DNA of 64,000 bases, from the NCBI GenBank assembly GCA_963829355.1, contig CAWHHZ010000004.1:62001-126000 (forward strand), given 5' to 3'. The stretch is from CAWHHZ01 sp963829355 (GTDB lineage: Bacteria; Acidobacteriota; Thermoanaerobaculia; Gp7-AA8; JAHWKK01). Both the position numbers and the translations under genes were made by a program. A model generated the notes under the pieces. That model did no database searches. It worked only from the letters and a program-made list of their open reading frames with translations, and was not told the DNA's origin. Shown here one piece after another: positions 54,511 to 64,000 of the stretch (within the stretch, counting starts at the first letter, position 1; every line of letters begins with the position of its first letter).

Positions 54511-54762
54511 ACCGGACGAGTACTGCTGAACTCCCCAGGGTGCCAGGACCGTCAGCACGCCGTCACAGCCTGCAACAGCGCGCCTGATGACTTCGCGATC
54601 GTTCGTGGCACCGGGAACGATACTGATGCGGTCCTTGTATCGGTCGAGCTTCTCCACGCTCTCGGCCCGGCACACGCCGACGACCTCGTATCCACGGTCC
54701 AGCGCGTGCTGCACCATGTACTGACCGAGCTTTCCGGACGCTCCTACGATGCACACTTTCAT
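54511..54762 (-). pseudogene. N-terminal fragment of an NAD(P)-binding SDR/epimerase-like gene
   Basis: 84 residues from the ATG at 54762: Rossmann motif VCIVGASGKLGQYMV, then GYEVVGVCRAES, VPGATNDREVIRRAVAGCDGVLTVL and WGVQQYSSG. About two thirds of a normal 230-residue protein is missing because similarity ends at 54511, exactly at the transposase fragment. The frame continues in transposase sequence read backwards, so any product would be chimeric. Its start is 33 bases from the stop of the downstream-facing pirin gene. Confidence 0.7.
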
Positions 54763-54774
54763 TGATTCACCTGT

Positions 54775-55728
54775 CTACGAAGCCGCGGGGGGTGTGGCTC
54801 GCCCCCGAAGCGGGGGTGCTCCGAGCCTGGCTCCGCTGTAACCGGAAACTTCACCAAAGCGATCGTGCCGTTCCCAGTCGAGTCGTGCCTGCTCGATCTC
54901 CTCGTGAGTTCTCGCAACGAAGTTCCACCACATGACGATCGACTCCCCGAACGGAATGCCACCGACGAGGAGGATGCGGGCACCCTCATCGGAGGCCACG
55001 GGGAGCTCGCTTCGACCGGTGCCAAGATAGTAAAGGGTGTCTGGGGTGAGCACCTCACCATCAGTCGATGCGAGCCCGTCGAGGACCAGAAGTGCGTGCT
55101 CGAACGAGGTCTCGAGCGGCAGGTCGATGCGAGCTTTCGGATCGATCGTGGCGTCGGCGCCGATCATCCCGGAGAACGCGGTGGCGGGGGAGACGTCACT
55201 CCCGCTCGTCCCCATGAACAGGGTCATCCTTCCACCGCCGAGCTCGATGAGGGGGAGATCCGCGTGATGCTCGAAGTCCGGGTCGCGGTGCCTCTCCTCT
55301 TCCGGAAGAGCCACCCAGAGCTGAACTCCGCTCAGCCTGCCGCTGTTGTCAGAGGGAGTCTCCTCCGAGTGCGCGATTGCACGACCGGAGGTCATCACGT
55401 TGAGCTCTCCCGGTCTGATCAGGCTCTCGAATCCGAGGCTGTCGCGGTGGAGAACCTCTCCTTCGAGGAGCCAGGAGACTGTCTGGAGACCGATGTGCGG
55501 GTGCGGCGCAACGTCCATCGGTTTTGCGTGGGTGAAGCTGAGCGGTCCGTAGCGGTCGAGGAAGCACCACGGTCCGACGAGGCGACGTTCCCGGACCGGG
55601 AGCGCGCGACGGAGCTCGAGCTCGCCGACGGTAGCATCCCGTGCGGGATATGGTTGGATACAGTTGCGCTCCTCGCGACTGTCACATCGGGACGGGCTCG
55701 AATCCGCGGTCGTGGTGCTCATCACCAC
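54775..55728 (-). CDS. Pirin family protein
   Basis: 317 residues, bicupin fold. The pirin motif with metal-binding histidines (DVAPHPHIGLQTVSWLLEGEVLHRDS), MTSGRAIAHSE and the HHADLPLIELGGG segment are present, and the second cupin and GIPFGESIVMWWNFVARTHEEI end matches pirin_C. Pirins bind iron; some act as quercetinases. The role here is not known. An earlier Met (55728) is used; the first ~30 residues are variable. Confidence 0.9.
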   Translation of the reverse strand: MVMSTTTADSSPSRCDSREERNCIQPYPARDATVGELELRRALPVRERRLVGPWCFLDRYGPLSFTHAKPMDVAPHPHIGLQTVSWLLEGEVLHRDSLGFESLIRPGELNVMTSGRAIAHSEETPSDNSGRLSGVQLWVALPEEERHRDPDFEHHADLPLIELGGGRMTLFMGTSGSDVSPATAFSGMIGADATIDPKARIDLPLETSFEHALLVLDGLASTDGEVLTPDTLYYLGTGRSELPVASDEGARILLVGGIPFGESIVMWWNFVARTHEEIEQARLDWERHDRFGEVSGYSGARLGAPPLRGRATPPAAS

Positions 55729-55895
55729 AGTTTACTGTGCGTGTCGCGGGAGGGTCGAGAGTCTCGCCCGAGAAGAGAAGCTTCCGCCGAGGTGTAGTGA
55801 GGACGCCACGACACCTCGTGCGAGACGCACGACCCACACGCACGACCCATCCGGGGGGTTGCGTGTCGGGCGATGGTCGTCGATCATCTGCGGTC

Positions 55896-56996
55896 ATGCG
55901 ACTATCGAAGACGACAATCACCGTGCTCCTGTTGCTGCTGTCGCTCGCGGCGTGCTCGACGACCTCGAAGATCATCGAGCCGCTTGGTGAGGATGATCCG
56001 ATTCTCGAGGCGACGGCTTCGGACGTCGACCTCGACGTGTCGTATCTCGAGCGCGTCGCTGACCATTTTGCGGAGCGCGACGATCACGAGCTGCGGGCGA
56101 TCGTGGTGGCTCGCGACGGCAAGCTCGTCTTCGAGCGTTACTTCGACGGCTATGGGCCTCACAACCCGCACGACATCCGCTCAGCTACGAAGAGCATCAC
56201 ATCTCTCCTGACGGGCATCGCGATCGATCGCGGCGCGCTAGAGGGAGTCGATACACCGATGATGGAGCTGCTCTCCGATTCGTATCCCGACATACGGGAC
56301 AAGGAAGACATTCTCGTTCGCCATCTGCTCACGATGAGCAGCGGACTCGATTGCGACGACGGTGATCACTCCACACGGGGCCAGGAGGATCGCATGTACA
56401 AGTCGCGCGACTGGGTCGACTACTTCCTTTCCCTGTCGCGAGTGAACCCGCCCGGGGAGGTGACCCGCTACTGCACCGGTGGCGTCGTCGTGCTGGGAGA
56501 GGCGATCGCCGCCGCGACGGGGGACGACTTTGCGGTGTTTGCCGATGAGATGCTCTTCAGCAGGCTCGGGATCCGGAACTACGAGTGGGCGCGTTTCGAC
56601 GAGGGACGAAAAGTCGATACCGGCGGACACCTTCGGCTGACACCGCGCGGCATGGCGAAGATCGGAATGCTCGTCCTCGACAAAGGGAAGTGGAACGGCG
56701 AGCAGATCGTGCCTGCTGACTGGATCGAGCATTCGATCGCGCCTTCAACGACGATCCAGGGCGAACCGTACGGGTATCTCTGGTGGAGGAGTACGTTCCG
56801 CTTTGAAGACGATGCCGTCGACGTGATCTCGGCGCGGGGGAATGGTGGGCAGGTGATCTTCATCGTCCCGGAGTATGATCTGGTCGCCGTCTTCGCCGCC
56901 GGCTACTACAACTCGGACGACGTGGGTGTCGTCTACAACGTCTTTCGCAACGCTGTGCTGACGACGCTTCCGGAACTGCACAGGCACATCCCGTAG
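55896..56996 (+). CDS. Beta-lactamase-fold serine hydrolase lipoprotein
   Basis: 366 residues. Lipobox SLAAC (Cys20). Penicillin-binding-like active site SATK (Ser96-Lys99), with RYCTGG in the position of the YxN motif and RGNGGQ near the C terminus. Similar proteins are class C beta-lactamase-like hydrolases or esterases; true beta-lactamase activity is unlikely to be the main role. Start ATG 55896 gives the lipoprotein signal. It precedes the hybrid sensor kinase by 53 bases. Confidence 0.87.
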   Translation: MRLSKTTITVLLLLLSLAACSTTSKIIEPLGEDDPILEATASDVDLDVSYLERVADHFAERDDHELRAIVVARDGKLVFERYFDGYGPHNPHDIRSATKSITSLLTGIAIDRGALEGVDTPMMELLSDSYPDIRDKEDILVRHLLTMSSGLDCDDGDHSTRGQEDRMYKSRDWVDYFLSLSRVNPPGEVTRYCTGGVVVLGEAIAAATGDDFAVFADEMLFSRLGIRNYEWARFDEGRKVDTGGHLRLTPRGMAKIGMLVLDKGKWNGEQIVPADWIEHSIAPSTTIQGEPYGYLWWRSTFRFEDDAVDVISARGNGGQVIFIVPEYDLVAVFAAGYYNSDDVGVVYNVFRNAVLTTLPELHRHIP

Positions 56997-57049
56997 AGTT
57001 GTTCGTCAGCCGGTCGGGCAGTGTAAGCTTCACCGAGTCTCGGCACATC

Positions 57050-60000
57050 ATGACAAATCGCTCGAACATCGGGAGTCGTTTCGCGCCGGCTCGATCGATC
57101 GTGCTCCTTCTGCTGCTGCTCGCATCGCCGACTTTGGCGATCCATGGCCAGAGGATGCTTCGCTTCGAGCATCTGAGCGTGAACGATGGACTTCCCGATG
57201 AAACGATCAACGCGGTCGCTCAGGATGGGATCGGGTTTATCTGGATCGCGACGCCGGACGGGCTCGCGCGTTTCGACGGGTATGAGGTCCGAAGCTACAC
57301 GCACGATCCGGAAGACCCGTCGAGCCTTCCACACAACGACGTCCGAACGGTGGCGATCGATCCGGAAGGCAGGCTCTGGATCGGAACCAGGGGCGGAGGT
57401 CTGGCTCGATACGTCATCGAGACCGACTCGTTCGAGGTATGGAACAAGGCGAACGGGTTTCCGAGCGATCACGTCTCGACTCTGGCGTTTGACGGGCCAG
57501 AGACGCTCTGGGTCGGCACTCGCACCGACGGACTCGTTCGCTTCGACGTTGCGACCGGTGGATCGACGCACTTCCCGCCTGATCCCGATCGTCCCGGCGC
57601 GATCCGTGCGTCGCGAATCGGCGACGTGCTCGTAGCGAGTGACGGAACGGTTTGGGTTGGGGGCGTCGGGCACGGCTTGTATCGCTTCGAGCCAGACGGC
57701 GAGTCGTTCGAGCAGTTCGTCCCGGCCGAGGGTGACGAGTCTTCGCTTCCCGATCTTCGGATCGCGGCTCTTCACGAAGACCCCGAGGGGCGCCTATGGA
57801 TCGGAACCAGCTCGGGTCTCGCTCTCTGGAACCCCCGCAACGAGTCGTTCCAACGGTTCGCATCCTCCTCGGATCCGCAAATGGGAGTTGCCGGCAGTAC
57901 GGTTCGATCGATCGCGGATGCCGGTGGGGGTCGTCTCTGGCTAGTCTGCCTGGCTCGGGCGTGCAGCGATTCGATCCTGCGACCGGTGGTGGACCGCTTT
58001 TCCATCACAATCCCACGCGGCAGAACAGCCTCGCGAACGATCGAACCTCGGACCTGATCATCGATCGAGACGGCCTTCTTTGGATCGGGACCGACGACGG
58101 GCTCGATCGTCACGATCCTCGGACGCAACGATTCGAGGCGTACCAGGCCGACCCGGATCTGCCGGACGCGCTCGCGGGAGATGACGTCTGGGGGATCGGG
58201 CAGACATCGGACGGCGACGTCTGGATCGCGATCGATTCCGGGGGCGTCGCGCGATTCGAGCCCGGCACCGGGAGGTGGACGCAGTACCGGCACGATCCGA
58301 ACGTTCGATCCAGCATCGCGAGCGATGAGCCGTACTGCCTGCTCGTCGATGCGAAAGACCGTATCTGGGTCGGAACGGCCGACAGCGGACTCGACCGCTA
58401 CGACCCGAGGACCGACGGGTGGATCCATCACAGGAGAGAGGACGGCGGCATCTCCGAGGACTCCGTCTACTCTCTCACCGAGGGTGTGACCGGAGAGATC
58501 TGGATCGGGCTCAATCATGGCTTCGACCGGCTCGATCCCGAGAGTGGCGAGTTCAGTCATCCTGCGATCATCGAGGGCGATCCCGACGGTGGCATGCTCG
58601 CGACGACGTTCGATCTCGCGCAGGCCTCGGATGGACTCTTGTGGATCGGCACGTTTCTGAACGGTCTCTACACACTCGATCTGGAAACTCGCGAGTTTAC
58701 GAAGTTCCGTCCCGAGGAAGGAGAGCGTGACAGTATCGGCAGCTACAGGATCAATGCTCTTCTCATCAGTCGTGATGGGACGGTGTGGGCGGGGACCAAT
58801 ACCGGACTGTACCGTCACAGCGGAAGCGGCAACCACTGGCAGGTCTATCGACGCAAGCATGGTCTGCGGAACGAGTCGATCTCGGCTCTTCTCGAAGGAG
58901 CCGACGGGACGATCTGGATCGGAACCAGCCACGGTCTGCATGCGCTCGACCCGGGACGGGCGAGATCGAGGTCTATCTCGCAGAGGACGGACTGCCGAGC
59001 TCGGGCGTGTCGTGGCACTCTCTCGCGATACTCGACGATGGGCGGCTCGCGGTCGGAACGACTGGAGGTGTCGCGTTTCTCGACCTGGCGCAGGAGCGAG
59101 CAGCAGAAGCGCCACGGGTGGTGCTGACCGGCCTCGAGCTTTTCAACGATCCGGTCCCGATTCGTACGGATGCCGAGAATGAAGGCGCCGAGGCGGGACT
59201 GACTCTCGATCGATCGATCACAGTGGCCGACGCGATCACGCTCGATCATCTCGACAGCGTCATCACGTTCGAGTTCGCCGGATTGAGCTATGCGAGTCCT
59301 GATCGGATCCAATACGCGTACAAGCTCTCGGGCTGGGATTCGGACTGGCTCGTTACGGATGCGAAGCGTCGTTCGGCGACCTACACGAATCTCCCTGCCG
59401 GAACGTATGAATTTCAGGTTCGTGCCGCGAACGGCAGGGGCGAATGGGGGCCACCGACCGCACCGCTCGCGGTGAGCGTCCTGCCTGCGCCGTGGAGAAC
59501 CTGGTGGGCTTACGCGCTCTACGCGATCGCGGCGCTCGGTCTTCTCGCCGCTCTGATCTGGACTCTGCATCGCCGGGCGGAGGAACAACGGCAGCGTGCG
59601 GAGCGAGAGGAAGCGATCAACGAACAGCTTCGGCGGGTCGATCGGCTCAAGGACGAGTTTCTCGCAAACACCTCTCACGAGCTGCGCACCCCGCTGCACG
59701 GAATGATCGGCATCGCGGAATCGCTGATCGACGGCGCGACAGGACAGCTGCCGCTGGCGACAGCCCGGAACCTGTCGATGATCGTTTCGAGCGGGCGCCG
59801 TCTCGGGTCGCTGATCGATGACGTTCTCGACTTCTCGAAGCTGAAGAATGAGTCATTGACGCTCGCCCGGAGACCGGTGGATCTGCGGTCGCTCGTCGAC
59901 GTCGTGCTGACGCTGACGAGACCGCTGGCCGCCGACAAGCGTCTCGCGCTCGTCAACGATGTCCCCGTCGATCTCGCCTCGGCTGATGCTGACGAGAATC

Positions 60001-61400
60001 GCGTGGAGCAGATACTTCACAATCTCATCGGCAACGCAGTCAAGTTCACGCAGGAGGGAGACGTTCGAGTTTCGGCGCAGGAGCACGACGGAATGATCGC
60101 CGTGACCGTGCGTGATACCGGGATCGGGATTTCTGCGGATGACCAGGAGAGAATCTTCGTATCGTTCGAGCAGGTCGAGGGAGACACCGAGCGCAGCTAC
60201 AGCGGAACCGGACTCGGGCTGGCGATCAGCCGGCAACTCGTCGAGCTGCATGGCGGATCGCTGACGGTCGAGTCGCAGCCGGGTGAGGGATCGGCGTTTA
60301 CTTTCACGCTTCCCGTGGCGAGCGAGCGGGCAGCGCGAGCAGATCGGGATCGGGTCGGGGAAATCGCTCCGCTCGGTCGCGCGGTGGCTTCCGGCGAGCT
60401 CGCGACGGTCGTCGGCGAGAATGGCGACGGAGAGCAATTCAAGGTCCTCGTCGTCGATGACGAACCGGTGAACCGGCAGGTCCTCGTCAATCAGCTCGCG
60501 CTTCACAATTACCGAATCGTCGAAGCGAGCGGCGGAGAGGAGGCGCTCGAGGCATTCGAGCGGGAGGCGCCCGATCTCGTTCTGCTCGACATCATGATGC
60601 CGCGGATGTCCGGGTACGACGTCTGCCGGAAACTTCGCGAGGAGCGGGACGCTTCGCAGATGCCGATCATCTATCTGTCGGCGAAGAATCAGGTGCGCGA
60701 CCTGCTCGAGGGTTTTGATACGGGCGCGAATGATTACCTGATGAAACCGATCACGAAGTCGGAGCTGCTCGCGCGTGTCCGGACGCATCTCGAGCTTCTC
60801 GATGTGCATCGCAATCTGGAGCGGAAGGTCGCGGAACGGACCGAGGAGCTTCGCGACGCGAACGAAAAGCTGGAGCAGCTCGCGGCGCTCGACGGTCTGA
60901 CCGGAATTTCGAATCGTCGAATCTTCGACGAGCGGATCGAGGTGCTCTGGCGCGACCACATCAGGCGCGAGGCTCCTCTGTCTCTGCTGCTGATCGACGT
61001 CGACCACTTCAAGAGCTTCAATGACCGGTACGGTCACCAGCGGGGAGATACGACACTCGTTGCCGTGGCTCGAGCAGTCGTAGATTCGATGAGGCGGGCG
61101 AGCGATCTGGCGGCGCGATTTGGTGGTGAGGAGTTCGCCGTCATCCTTCCGGATACCGACGAGGATGGTGCGATGAGAATCGCCGAGACGGTTCTGCATG
61201 CCGCGCGCTCACTCGAGATCGAGCACGAGGAAAGCAGCTTCGGAATCGTCACGCTCAGTATCGGCGTCGCGTCGATGAACCCGGAGCGAGGCGGAGAGCT
61301 GTCGGCGCTGATCGGGCGAGCCGACCAGGCTCTCTACAGCGCCAAGCAGAAGGGGCGCGACCGGATCGAGGTCTGGGCGGCAATGCCGTCGGCGGAATGA
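57050..61400 (+). CDS. Propeller-type hybrid histidine kinase with REC and GGDEF outputs (two frameshifts)
   Basis: About 1450 residues after correction. Signal peptide; two seven-blade ligand-binding propellers (repeats such as DGLLWIGTDDGLDRHDP); a Y_Y_Y domain (YKLSGWDSDWLVTDAKRRSATYTNLPAGTYEFQVRA); one membrane helix (~59500-59560); HisKA with SHELRTP near 59680; HATPase_c (NLIGNAVKFT, DTGIGI, GTGLGLAI); receiver (LLDIMMPRMSGYDV, near 60590); GGDEF with GGEEF and an RASD I-site (near 61090-61135). One base is missing near 57943 and one near 58956; all domains continue across the breaks. It links an extracellular signal to phosphotransfer and c-di-GMP synthesis. Confidence 0.88.
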
Positions 61401-61456
61401 GGATGCACAAGAGGTACGCCAGGTCGATCATTTCGTGTCATGTTAACCTCACCCCA

Positions 61457-62134
61457 ATGCATCCAATGGGCGTCTTACCCTGGTCGCGGCTCGGGCTGCG
61501 CTGGAACCCGTTCGGAGAGCCTCCGCAGGACGAGGTGGCGAGTCTTATCGTGCTCAAAGGGGAGGACGAGCTCGCGGCTCTTCTGCGGCGTCCTCGCACC
61601 GTCGTCCAGATCATGGGGGAGGCGGGGCGCGGCAAGACGGCGCGGCTACGCCGTCTGCAGAGTCACTTTCCCACAGCGCCGTACATCTATCTCGGCGAGG
61701 ATGAGCCACTCCCGGAGATCCCGCCGCTCATCGCCCGACCTCTCGGAGGCCCGGCGCTCCTTCTCGATGAAGCGCAGAGACTCCCACGCCGCAGACGCCA
61801 ACGCCTGTTCCGGGAGGCTCGCCGTGCCGGTGCCTCCCTGGTCATCGCCACCCACCAAAACCTCTCGAACGAGCTCGACGGCGCAGATTTGTTCGTCGAG
61901 TCGATCACCGTCCAGGGCCTCGACCCGCACGGTCTGCTCGCGATCCTCGAGCGCCGGATCGACTGGGCCCGCATGAGCGGCGGACGCCCGCCGCGACTGA
62001 CGATCGACGAGGCGCGCGAGCTCTCAATGCGATTCGGAGATGATCTCCGGTCCCTGCTCGACCAACTCTACGAAGACTACCAGCATCTTCTCAATGAAAG
62101 GGGGGAGACGAACCGATGGCGAAATGCGATCTGA
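61457..62134 (+). CDS. Small AAA-type ATPase
   Basis: 225 residues from ATG 61457. Walker A IMGEAGRGKTARL, Walker B ALLLDEAQRLP, sensor-like SLVIATHQNLS, and a helical C-terminus. It resembles small AAA ATPases of the ExeA/MoxR-like or TniB-like type; no partner is named by the sequence. The stop overlaps the start of the next gene by 19 bases, so the two are co-translated. ATG 61466 is an alternative. Confidence 0.75.
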   Translation: MHPMGVLPWSRLGLRWNPFGEPPQDEVASLIVLKGEDELAALLRRPRTVVQIMGEAGRGKTARLRRLQSHFPTAPYIYLGEDEPLPEIPPLIARPLGGPALLLDEAQRLPRRRRQRLFREARRAGASLVIATHQNLSNELDGADLFVESITVQGLDPHGLLAILERRIDWARMSGGRPPRLTIDEARELSMRFGDDLRSLLDQLYEDYQHLLNERGETNRWRNAI

Positions 62135-63207
62135 CGCTGCATCTCGATGGAGAAAAGACGAGCTTCCGGCCCGGAGACATCGTGAGGGGAACGCTCGAGG
62201 TTCGCGTCGACAAGGATGCGAAGTGCAACGAACTGAAAGTCGGTCTCCGCTGGCGCACACATGGGAAAGGGAATTCGGTCTCGGAGGAGATCGCCTCTCA
62301 GGTACTCTTCCAGGGTGATTGGACTGCCGGCGCGACCTGGACCGGACGGTTCGAGCTGCGGATTCCCTCCGCGGGGCCCTTCACCTACAACGGACACTAC
62401 CTGAATGTCGCGTGGGAGGTCTTCGCCCGCGCCGACATTCCGTGGGCGATCGACCCGAAGACAGAGATCGAGATTCTGCTCGAGCCCGACCCGGAAGCAG
62501 ATCCCGATTGGATCGCGGCAGCAGGGTCGAGTCATCACGTTCCGAAAGATTTCAAAGAGAAAGTGCTCGGACCCGAGAGCACGGTCAAGCCATCGGGCGG
62601 TTGCGCAGGGAACGCACTCGGGATCGGGTGCCTCCTCCTTCTGTTCGGACCGATGGTCTTCTTCCTCGGTGCGGGCATCACAAGAGGAGCCGCCTGGGCG
62701 CGTGGAGACTTGTCGCTCGGCGAGGCTCTTCCCTGGATGTTCGGTGCAGTTGCGGTGCTGGCCGTGTTCATCTTCGCTACCTTCAAAGTGATCCGCAACG
62801 TCATCGCGAAAAAGAAGCTCGGACGTGTCGATTTTCAGATCGAGCCACGCCTCGTGCGAGCCGGACAGGATCTGAGTGTGAGGATCGGCTGCAAACCGGA
62901 GGGTTCGACCGAGCTCCTCGGTGCGACTGCACGCATCGTCGCCACCGAGACGGTCGTACGCGGAACGGGCACCAACAAGAGCACCTATCGCCAGGTCGTG
63001 TACGAAAAGGACTTCGAGATCTCGGGAGCGAAGTCGCTGGCGGCAGGCCTGCCGTACCAGGATGGAGTCTCGATCCCGATTCCGGCCGACGCACCGCCGT
63101 CGTTTTACGCGTCGGACAACAAACTCACATGGAACGTGGAGGCACGACTCGACATCGCCCGCTGGCCCGACTGGGTAGACCATGAGGAGATCCTCGTGCA
63201 CCGGTAA
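62116..63207 (+). CDS. Arrestin-like membrane protein, unknown function
   Basis: 363 residues. A soluble N-terminal beta-domain (1-130: LTLHLDGEKTSFRPGDIVRGTLEVRV, GLRWRTHGKG, PFTYNGHYLNVAWEVFARADIPWA), two membrane helices (about 165-195 and 213-235) and a second beta-domain (IEPRLVRAGQDLSVRIGCKP … SKDFEISGA-like … LTWNVEARLDIARWPDWVDHEEILV). Both beta-domains follow an arrestin-like/SpoOM-like pattern. Ribosome site GGGGGAGA. Translational overlap with the ATPase upstream. Confidence 0.72.
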   Translation: MAKCDLTLHLDGEKTSFRPGDIVRGTLEVRVDKDAKCNELKVGLRWRTHGKGNSVSEEIASQVLFQGDWTAGATWTGRFELRIPSAGPFTYNGHYLNVAWEVFARADIPWAIDPKTEIEILLEPDPEADPDWIAAAGSSHHVPKDFKEKVLGPESTVKPSGGCAGNALGIGCLLLLFGPMVFFLGAGITRGAAWARGDLSLGEALPWMFGAVAVLAVFIFATFKVIRNVIAKKKLGRVDFQIEPRLVRAGQDLSVRIGCKPEGSTELLGATARIVATETVVRGTGTNKSTYRQVVYEKDFEISGAKSLAAGLPYQDGVSIPIPADAPPSFYASDNKLTWNVEARLDIARWPDWVDHEEILVHR

Positions 63208-63513
63208 GAGCTCGACGGGGAGTCGCCTCTACCGCGGGGCGAACTCCCTTCGCTTCCTCGGGACAGGCGGGGAGTGCTCGGGCCCTCCGGAAAGCCTGTC
63301 GTGTCAGGACGACCCACATCCCAAATCTCAACCTTCGCCCAACAGGGCTGGAGCCCCTGCGAGTCGGGGCTGGAGCGCCAACCCACACGGGCGATGATTT
63401 ATACTCACGCCTTCACAACAAAGAAGCTGTACAGTCCGAAGTCCCAGGCCAGAATCAGTGAGTCCGTACAAAGCCACAGATATACGAGATGATCCAGGCG
63501 CCCGCGCTCAAAA
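63208..63513. repeat. Gap with degenerate family C repeat end
   Basis: About 300 bp without a gene. CAACAGGGCTGGAGCCCCTGCGAGTCGGGGCTGGAGCGCC (about 63340-63380) is a shortened, changed version of the family C arms. TTTATACT near 63397 resembles a -10 box but no -35 is convincing. Confidence 0.45.
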
Positions 63514-64000
63514 ATGATCAAATCCAGCCCCCGTTTCTCAGCTTCGACGTCCGTGAGCCGATGGTCAACGGTGGTCGTGTGGGCCGGCGTTCTGCTTGTC
63601 GTCGCGTGCAGCGAGCCTTCGGTCGAGCCACCTGAACCGACGAAGACAGTGATGGCCTCCGCTGAGTGCCTCGACTGCAACGTCCTTCTCCTCTCGATCG
63701 ACACGCTGCGTCCCGACCACCTCGGTACCTACGGCTACTTTCGCGACACCGATCCGACTTTGCGTTCGTTGGCCGCCGAAGGCGTCGTCGTCGAGCGCGC
63801 ACTGCACAACGGCGGCGGGACCCTGACGTCTCACATGAGCCTGATGACGTCGATGGGTCGATTCACGCACGGGATGGAAGCGGGAAGCGAGGAACCTCTT
63901 CCCGGCGCCGCCGTGACACTGGCAGAGTTGCTGTCCGATGCGGGCTATCGCACCGCAGCGTTCACCGACGGAGGGTGGATGCGTGCAAAATTCGGCTTCG
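63514..64000 (+). CDS. Sulfatase-like hydrolase, N-terminal part (3' end outside window)
   Basis: 163 residues visible, running off the window. Lipoprotein-like signal (VWAGVLLVVACSEPS), then the alkaline phosphatase/sulfatase superfamily entry NVLLLSIDTLRPDHLGTYGY with the metal-binding aspartate, and a TLTSHMSLMTS segment where sulfatases have the CxPxR modification site. Here the nucleophile position appears to be Thr, so it is probably not a formylglycine sulfatase, and a phosphatase or transferase role is possible. Start ATG 63514. Confidence 0.8.
   Translation, partial: MIKSSPRFSASTSVSRWSTVVVWAGVLLVVACSEPSVEPPEPTKTVMASAECLDCNVLLLSIDTLRPDHLGTYGYFRDTDPTLRSLAAEGVVVERALHNGGGTLTSHMSLMTSMGRFTHGMEAGSEEPLPGAAVTLAELLSDAGYRTAAFTDGGWMRAKFGF

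Noticed and set aside
41448..55000. Defence island reading of the AlkA-VapBC-DUF4143-Uma2 stretch
   Set aside because: Only VapBC is a recognised mobile stress module; no restriction, CRISPR, CBASS or abortive infection gene is present, and ordinary genes are interspersed.

Overview
This 64 kb window is GC-rich, densely coded bacterial chromosome with many short dispersed palindromic repeats between genes. Gene content points to an Acidobacteriota-like organism: two tandem GWxTD/VWA proteins of the kind described as VWFA-related acidobacterial, a serine/threonine kinase fused to a TolB-type propeller, a CadC-type winged-helix/TPR protein, a propeller-type hybrid sensor kinase, and TTCATCG-type simple repeats at gene ends. 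This placement is an inference from gene families; there is no rRNA in the window. I see no prophage, CRISPR array or intact insertion sequence.

Layout. 1-8.4 kb: aminotransferase end, DUF2784 protein, RecD2 helicase, Kup potassium transporter, a DoxX/MauE-rhodanese pair and a potassium channel. 8.4-21 kb: small housekeeping and signalling genes (PCC-domain protein, response regulator, MBL hydrolase, methyltransferase, HD-GYP, BON, deoxyhypusine-synthase-like enzyme, enoyl-CoA hydratase, tandem PilZ, DUF937), tRNA-Arg(CCG), tRNA-Glu(CTC), and two copies of a 219-bp MITE-like element. 21-32 kb: DUF4388 protein, cysteine desulfurase, the two GWxTD/VWA genes, a secreted protein and an M3 peptidase lipoprotein. 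32-41 kb: kinase/propeller gene flanked by two copies of a ~195-bp repeat, then a DUF2339-DUF3999 pair. 41-54 kb: accessory-like zone with AlkA glycosylase, VapBC beside a truncated NYN gene, a DUF4143 ATPase, ScyD-like propeller, CadC/TPR regulator, TfoX-N, Uma2, and composite repeats. 53-64 kb: diguanylate cyclase, a transposase remnant fused into a truncated SDR gene, pirin, serine hydrolase, a giant hybrid kinase with REC and GGDEF outputs, an ATPase/arrestin-like pair and the start of a sulfatase-like gene.

Two themes run through the window. First, cyclic-di-GMP signalling is dense (HD-GYP, tandem PilZ, one free GGDEF and one GGDEF on a hybrid kinase). Second, at least seven conserved genes are interrupted by eight single-base frameshifts. 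That is more likely residual indel error in the assembly than mass gene decay, so these genes are annotated as full length with the break noted. True decay is separate: a 5'-truncated cyclase, a truncated NYN gene, and the transposase/SDR chimera.
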